From Opitutus sp. GAS368 (GTDB lineage Bacteria; Verrucomicrobiota; Verrucomicrobiia; Opitutales; Opitutaceae), in NCBI GenBank assembly GCA_945903545.1, contig CAMDOO010000002.1, forward strand, positions 1 to 64,000: a stretch of 64,000 nucleotides of DNA, in the 5' to 3' direction. The notes beneath the pieces were generated by a model. It was not told where the DNA came from. It was given only the letters and a program-made list of their open reading frames with translations, and searched no databases. Both the position numbers and the translations under genes were made by a program. The first letter of the stretch is position 1. Every line of letters begins with the position of its first letter. Below, piece by piece: positions 61,701 to 64,000 of the stretch.

Positions 61701-61727
61701 GCGTCTGCCACTTCGCCACCCGCCCGC
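61701..61727 (-). pseudogene. tRNA-Leu-like 5' fragment
   Basis: On the minus strand GCGGGCGGGTGGCGAAGTGG and CAGACGC match the acceptor and D-arm of tRNA-Leu. No anticodon arm or proper T-arm follows, so this can only be a remnant or a chance match. It lies 75 bp downstream of the tmRNA 3' end. Confidence 0.35.
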
Positions 61728-61802
61728 GATCTCGTTCCCAGTCGCAAGCCGGGAGCGTTGAGCAACCCCATCGGCGCGAACGGGCGCGCTGGGGCCTGAA
61801 AA

Positions 61803-62160
61803 TGGTGGAGGTGGCGGGAGTTGAACCCGCGTGCCCCTGACCTTCGCACACCGCGTCTACCGATTATAGCGTGAGATTAATCTCGCCGGGGTTACGCGTT
61901 CACGCGCGCTTAAGCCCCAGCCAACCCCCGGAGGAAGATACGGCGCGCAAACCGCGGGTCGCTCCGCGCGCTATGCCTGCTGTCGACGTTCGCTCCGCCT
62001 AGCAGGTGTTGGCGGGCAAACGTGGCTGGATTAATTAAGCAGCCAGGGGCATTTCTTCGAATGTGCCTCTTAGTTTTTTTGCGGGGGTATTAACGAGAGA
62101 CCCAACACTCTCGAACGGCAGCGGCGCACTCCAACCAAGGGTCGAATCCAGAACACCCCC
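61803..62160 (-). ncRNA. ssrA: transfer-messenger RNA (tmRNA)
   Basis: The 3' end has a tRNA-like T-arm GCGGGTTCAACTCCCGC, acceptor CACCTCC and an encoded ACCA; the 5' end GGGGGTG pairs with the acceptor and is followed by TTCTGGATTCGACCC, the universal tmRNA start. The tag frame (62035-62082) begins at resume codon GCA and encodes AKKLRGTFEEMPLAA before TAA. It frees stalled ribosomes together with SmpB and marks the product for proteolysis. Confidence 0.96.
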
Positions 62161-62480
62161 AAATTTGAGAGCGGAGGACGGATGACTGAGGGCGGACTCC
62201 GATCCTTTTCAGGGCCGTCATCTGCCGTCTGTCGTCTGCCTTCCGGATATTAGTGCAAACCAATCAAGGAACGGACCGGGACCATGCGCGGCGCGGACCG
62301 GAATGCAAGCCGGGCGATCCGGCGGCACCACGCCCCACCCGTGAGACCGAGGGGGCCGCGGGAGGTCAACGCCCCATCCCGCTGACGTTCGCACCGCTTG
62401 CCTTGCCCCGGGCGCACGCCTTGAATCATGCGGTCGGATTTCCACCGCATATTTTCTGCCGTCGCGCCTCCCACTTACTG
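62161..62480. other. divergent control region of tmRNA and hpf, no gene seen
   Basis: 320 bp between the tmRNA 5' end and the hpf start. The short frames found here have no family character. Promoters for both must lie here; I cannot place them. Confidence 0.45.
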
Positions 62481-62870
62481 ATGAACCACCAACCCACCCC
62501 GGAAATGCTCGCCGCCAAGCTTCTGATTCGCGGCATCCACCTTGATCTGACGGACGCGCTCCGTCTCGCCGCCACGGAAAAGGCCGCCCGCCTGCTCCGC
62601 CATAACTCCGAGATCATTCGCATCCGCCTCGACCTCGAGCTCGACCGCACCCACGGCGTCGGCGACAAGTTCATCGCCAAGGGCCACATCGAGATCGGCG
62701 GCCCCGACCTCATCGCCAGCGAGACCAGCGAGGACTGCTACAAGTCGCTCGACCTGCTGATGGACAAACTCGACGGCCTCCTGCGCCGCCGCCACGGCCT
62801 GAAGAAGGACCACCGCAACCACCCGCCCGGCGTGGAACTGGACGCCAGTCTGCCGAAGGTGGAGGGCTGA
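62481..62870 (+). CDS. hpf: ribosome hibernation-promoting factor / RaiA
   Basis: 129 residues of the S30AE family, which binds the 30S subunit and idles ribosomes in stationary phase. LLIRGIHLDLTDALRLAATEKAARLLRH is the classical beta-alpha start (given in part by LLIRGIHLDLT), followed by IRIRLDLELDR and the second helix DCYKSLDLLMDKLDGLLRR. It is the short form without the dimerising C-terminal domain. ATG 62481 begins near the first strand; a longer frame upstream is not family-like. Confidence 0.9.
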   Translation: MNHQPTPEMLAAKLLIRGIHLDLTDALRLAATEKAARLLRHNSEIIRIRLDLELDRTHGVGDKFIAKGHIEIGGPDLIASETSEDCYKSLDLLMDKLDGLLRRRHGLKKDHRNHPPGVELDASLPKVEG

Positions 62871-62910
62871 TTCGCCCTCCGCCGGGAAAGTTACAGGGCC
62901 GACCGGCCGG

Positions 62911-63651
<741 letters not shown>

Positions 63652-63795
63652 GACGCGGGAGTCAGCCGATCCGCCGGTCTCCGGTCAATGCGGGGCTCCT
63701 TGGAACAGCCCGATCTTGATTGGACGGGTTTCCCAAACCGGTTTGGCCACAGAGGAACAGAGCTCACAGGCGGCGACCAACTCCAAGCCGATTTG

Positions 63796-63905
63796 GCCGC
63801 AAAAAGGCGCAAAAATTCTCCGGCTCCGGTTACGTCATCATCGCGCTTATAAGCGCGCGGAAGACTCCCTTCGCAGCCCCGGAAACTTTTGCGCCTTTTT
63901 GCGGC
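63796..63905. repeat. GCCGCAAAAAGGCGC...inverted repeat
   Basis: GCCGCAAAAAGGCGCAAAA at 63796-63814 pairs perfectly over 19 bp with TTTTGCGCCTTTTTGCGGC at 63887-63905. The same arms flank the repeat block at 54168-54316. It is in the 350-bp intergenic end of the window. Confidence 0.7.
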
Positions 63906-63943
63906 TAACCTTCCGGAGTTTGGTTGCGGCTCCGCCGCGTGGT

Positions 63944-64000
63944 GCCTCTGTGGCAAAAACCTGCCGGGGGATCGAAATCCGCCATCCGGTTTGATCCGCG
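63944..64000. repeat. dispersed intergenic repeat, copy 2
   Basis: CCTCTGTGGCAAAAAC, GGATCGAAATC and ATCCGGTTTGATCCGCG repeat the order of words at 107-172. The copy is cut by the window end. Confidence 0.6.

Noticed and set aside
63652-63795. yybP-ykoY manganese riboswitch upstream of the TerC gene
   Set aside because: The conserved loop sequences of that riboswitch are not visible on the minus strand here.

Overview
The window looks like chromosome from a high-GC member of the Verrucomicrobiota, most likely the family Opitutaceae. Pointers are a TonB-dependent receptor with the LNPFEVS-type mature N-terminus, a PVC-type haem-binding CxxCH dehydrogenase with HEAT-like repeats, a PEP-CTERM-like secreted protein, a giant delta-60-repeat protein, and a C-terminal domain (LSTRG...GFII...RGxGP) shared by unrelated secreted proteins. 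Assignment rests on family recognition; no rRNA or ribosomal protein is present to confirm it. Most genes are chromosomal housekeeping or secreted/envelope genes, and many intergenic spaces hold nested palindromes.

Layout. 0.4-6.4 kb: secreted metalloprotease, WecG/TagA glycosyltransferase, ABC-F ATPase, PEP-CTERM-like protein. 6.5-12.1 kb: assimilatory sulfate reduction operon cysI-cysH-cysD-cysN on the minus strand, divergent from the sirohaem gene cobA. 12.2-23.7 kb: nagB, then a secreted carbohydrate-oxidation-like block (sugar isomerase/TIM barrel, DUF3299 protein, PVC cytochrome), a TonB receptor and a LacI regulator. Three similar palindromes (GTnTAC-n-GTAnAC type) lie upstream of the cytochrome gene, the TonB gene and the LacI gene, suggesting one local regulon.

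23.9-29.2 kb is the most disturbed part. A pyruvate kinase gene has lost its own N-terminus and carries instead the first codons of a PfkB/KdgK-type sugar kinase; it also has a one-base frameshift and a truncated 3' end. The truncation point coincides with a 13-bp direct repeat of the T-loop of a tRNA-Glu gene 3.9 kb away. Between the two repeats lie an AT-rich pair of overlapping tiny membrane-protein genes, a degraded fasciclin gene, and SOUL, DUF2071 and SDR genes, but no integrase.

29.4-45.9 kb: purC, cinA, uvrC, the 6-kb delta-60 gene, a periplasmic peroxiredoxin, a three-gene operon (nucleotidyltransferase, PIG-L deacetylase, kinase-like protein), yebC and two paralogous small lipoproteins. 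46-64 kb: Spy-like protein, two membrane spermidine-synthase-like fusions, flavin reductase divergent from a DUF6807 gene with two near-identical 21-bp palindromes between them, DsbD, an AsmA-like giant protein, an Ala-rich helical protein, tmRNA (tag AKKLRGTFEEMPLAA), a ribosome hibernation factor and TerC.
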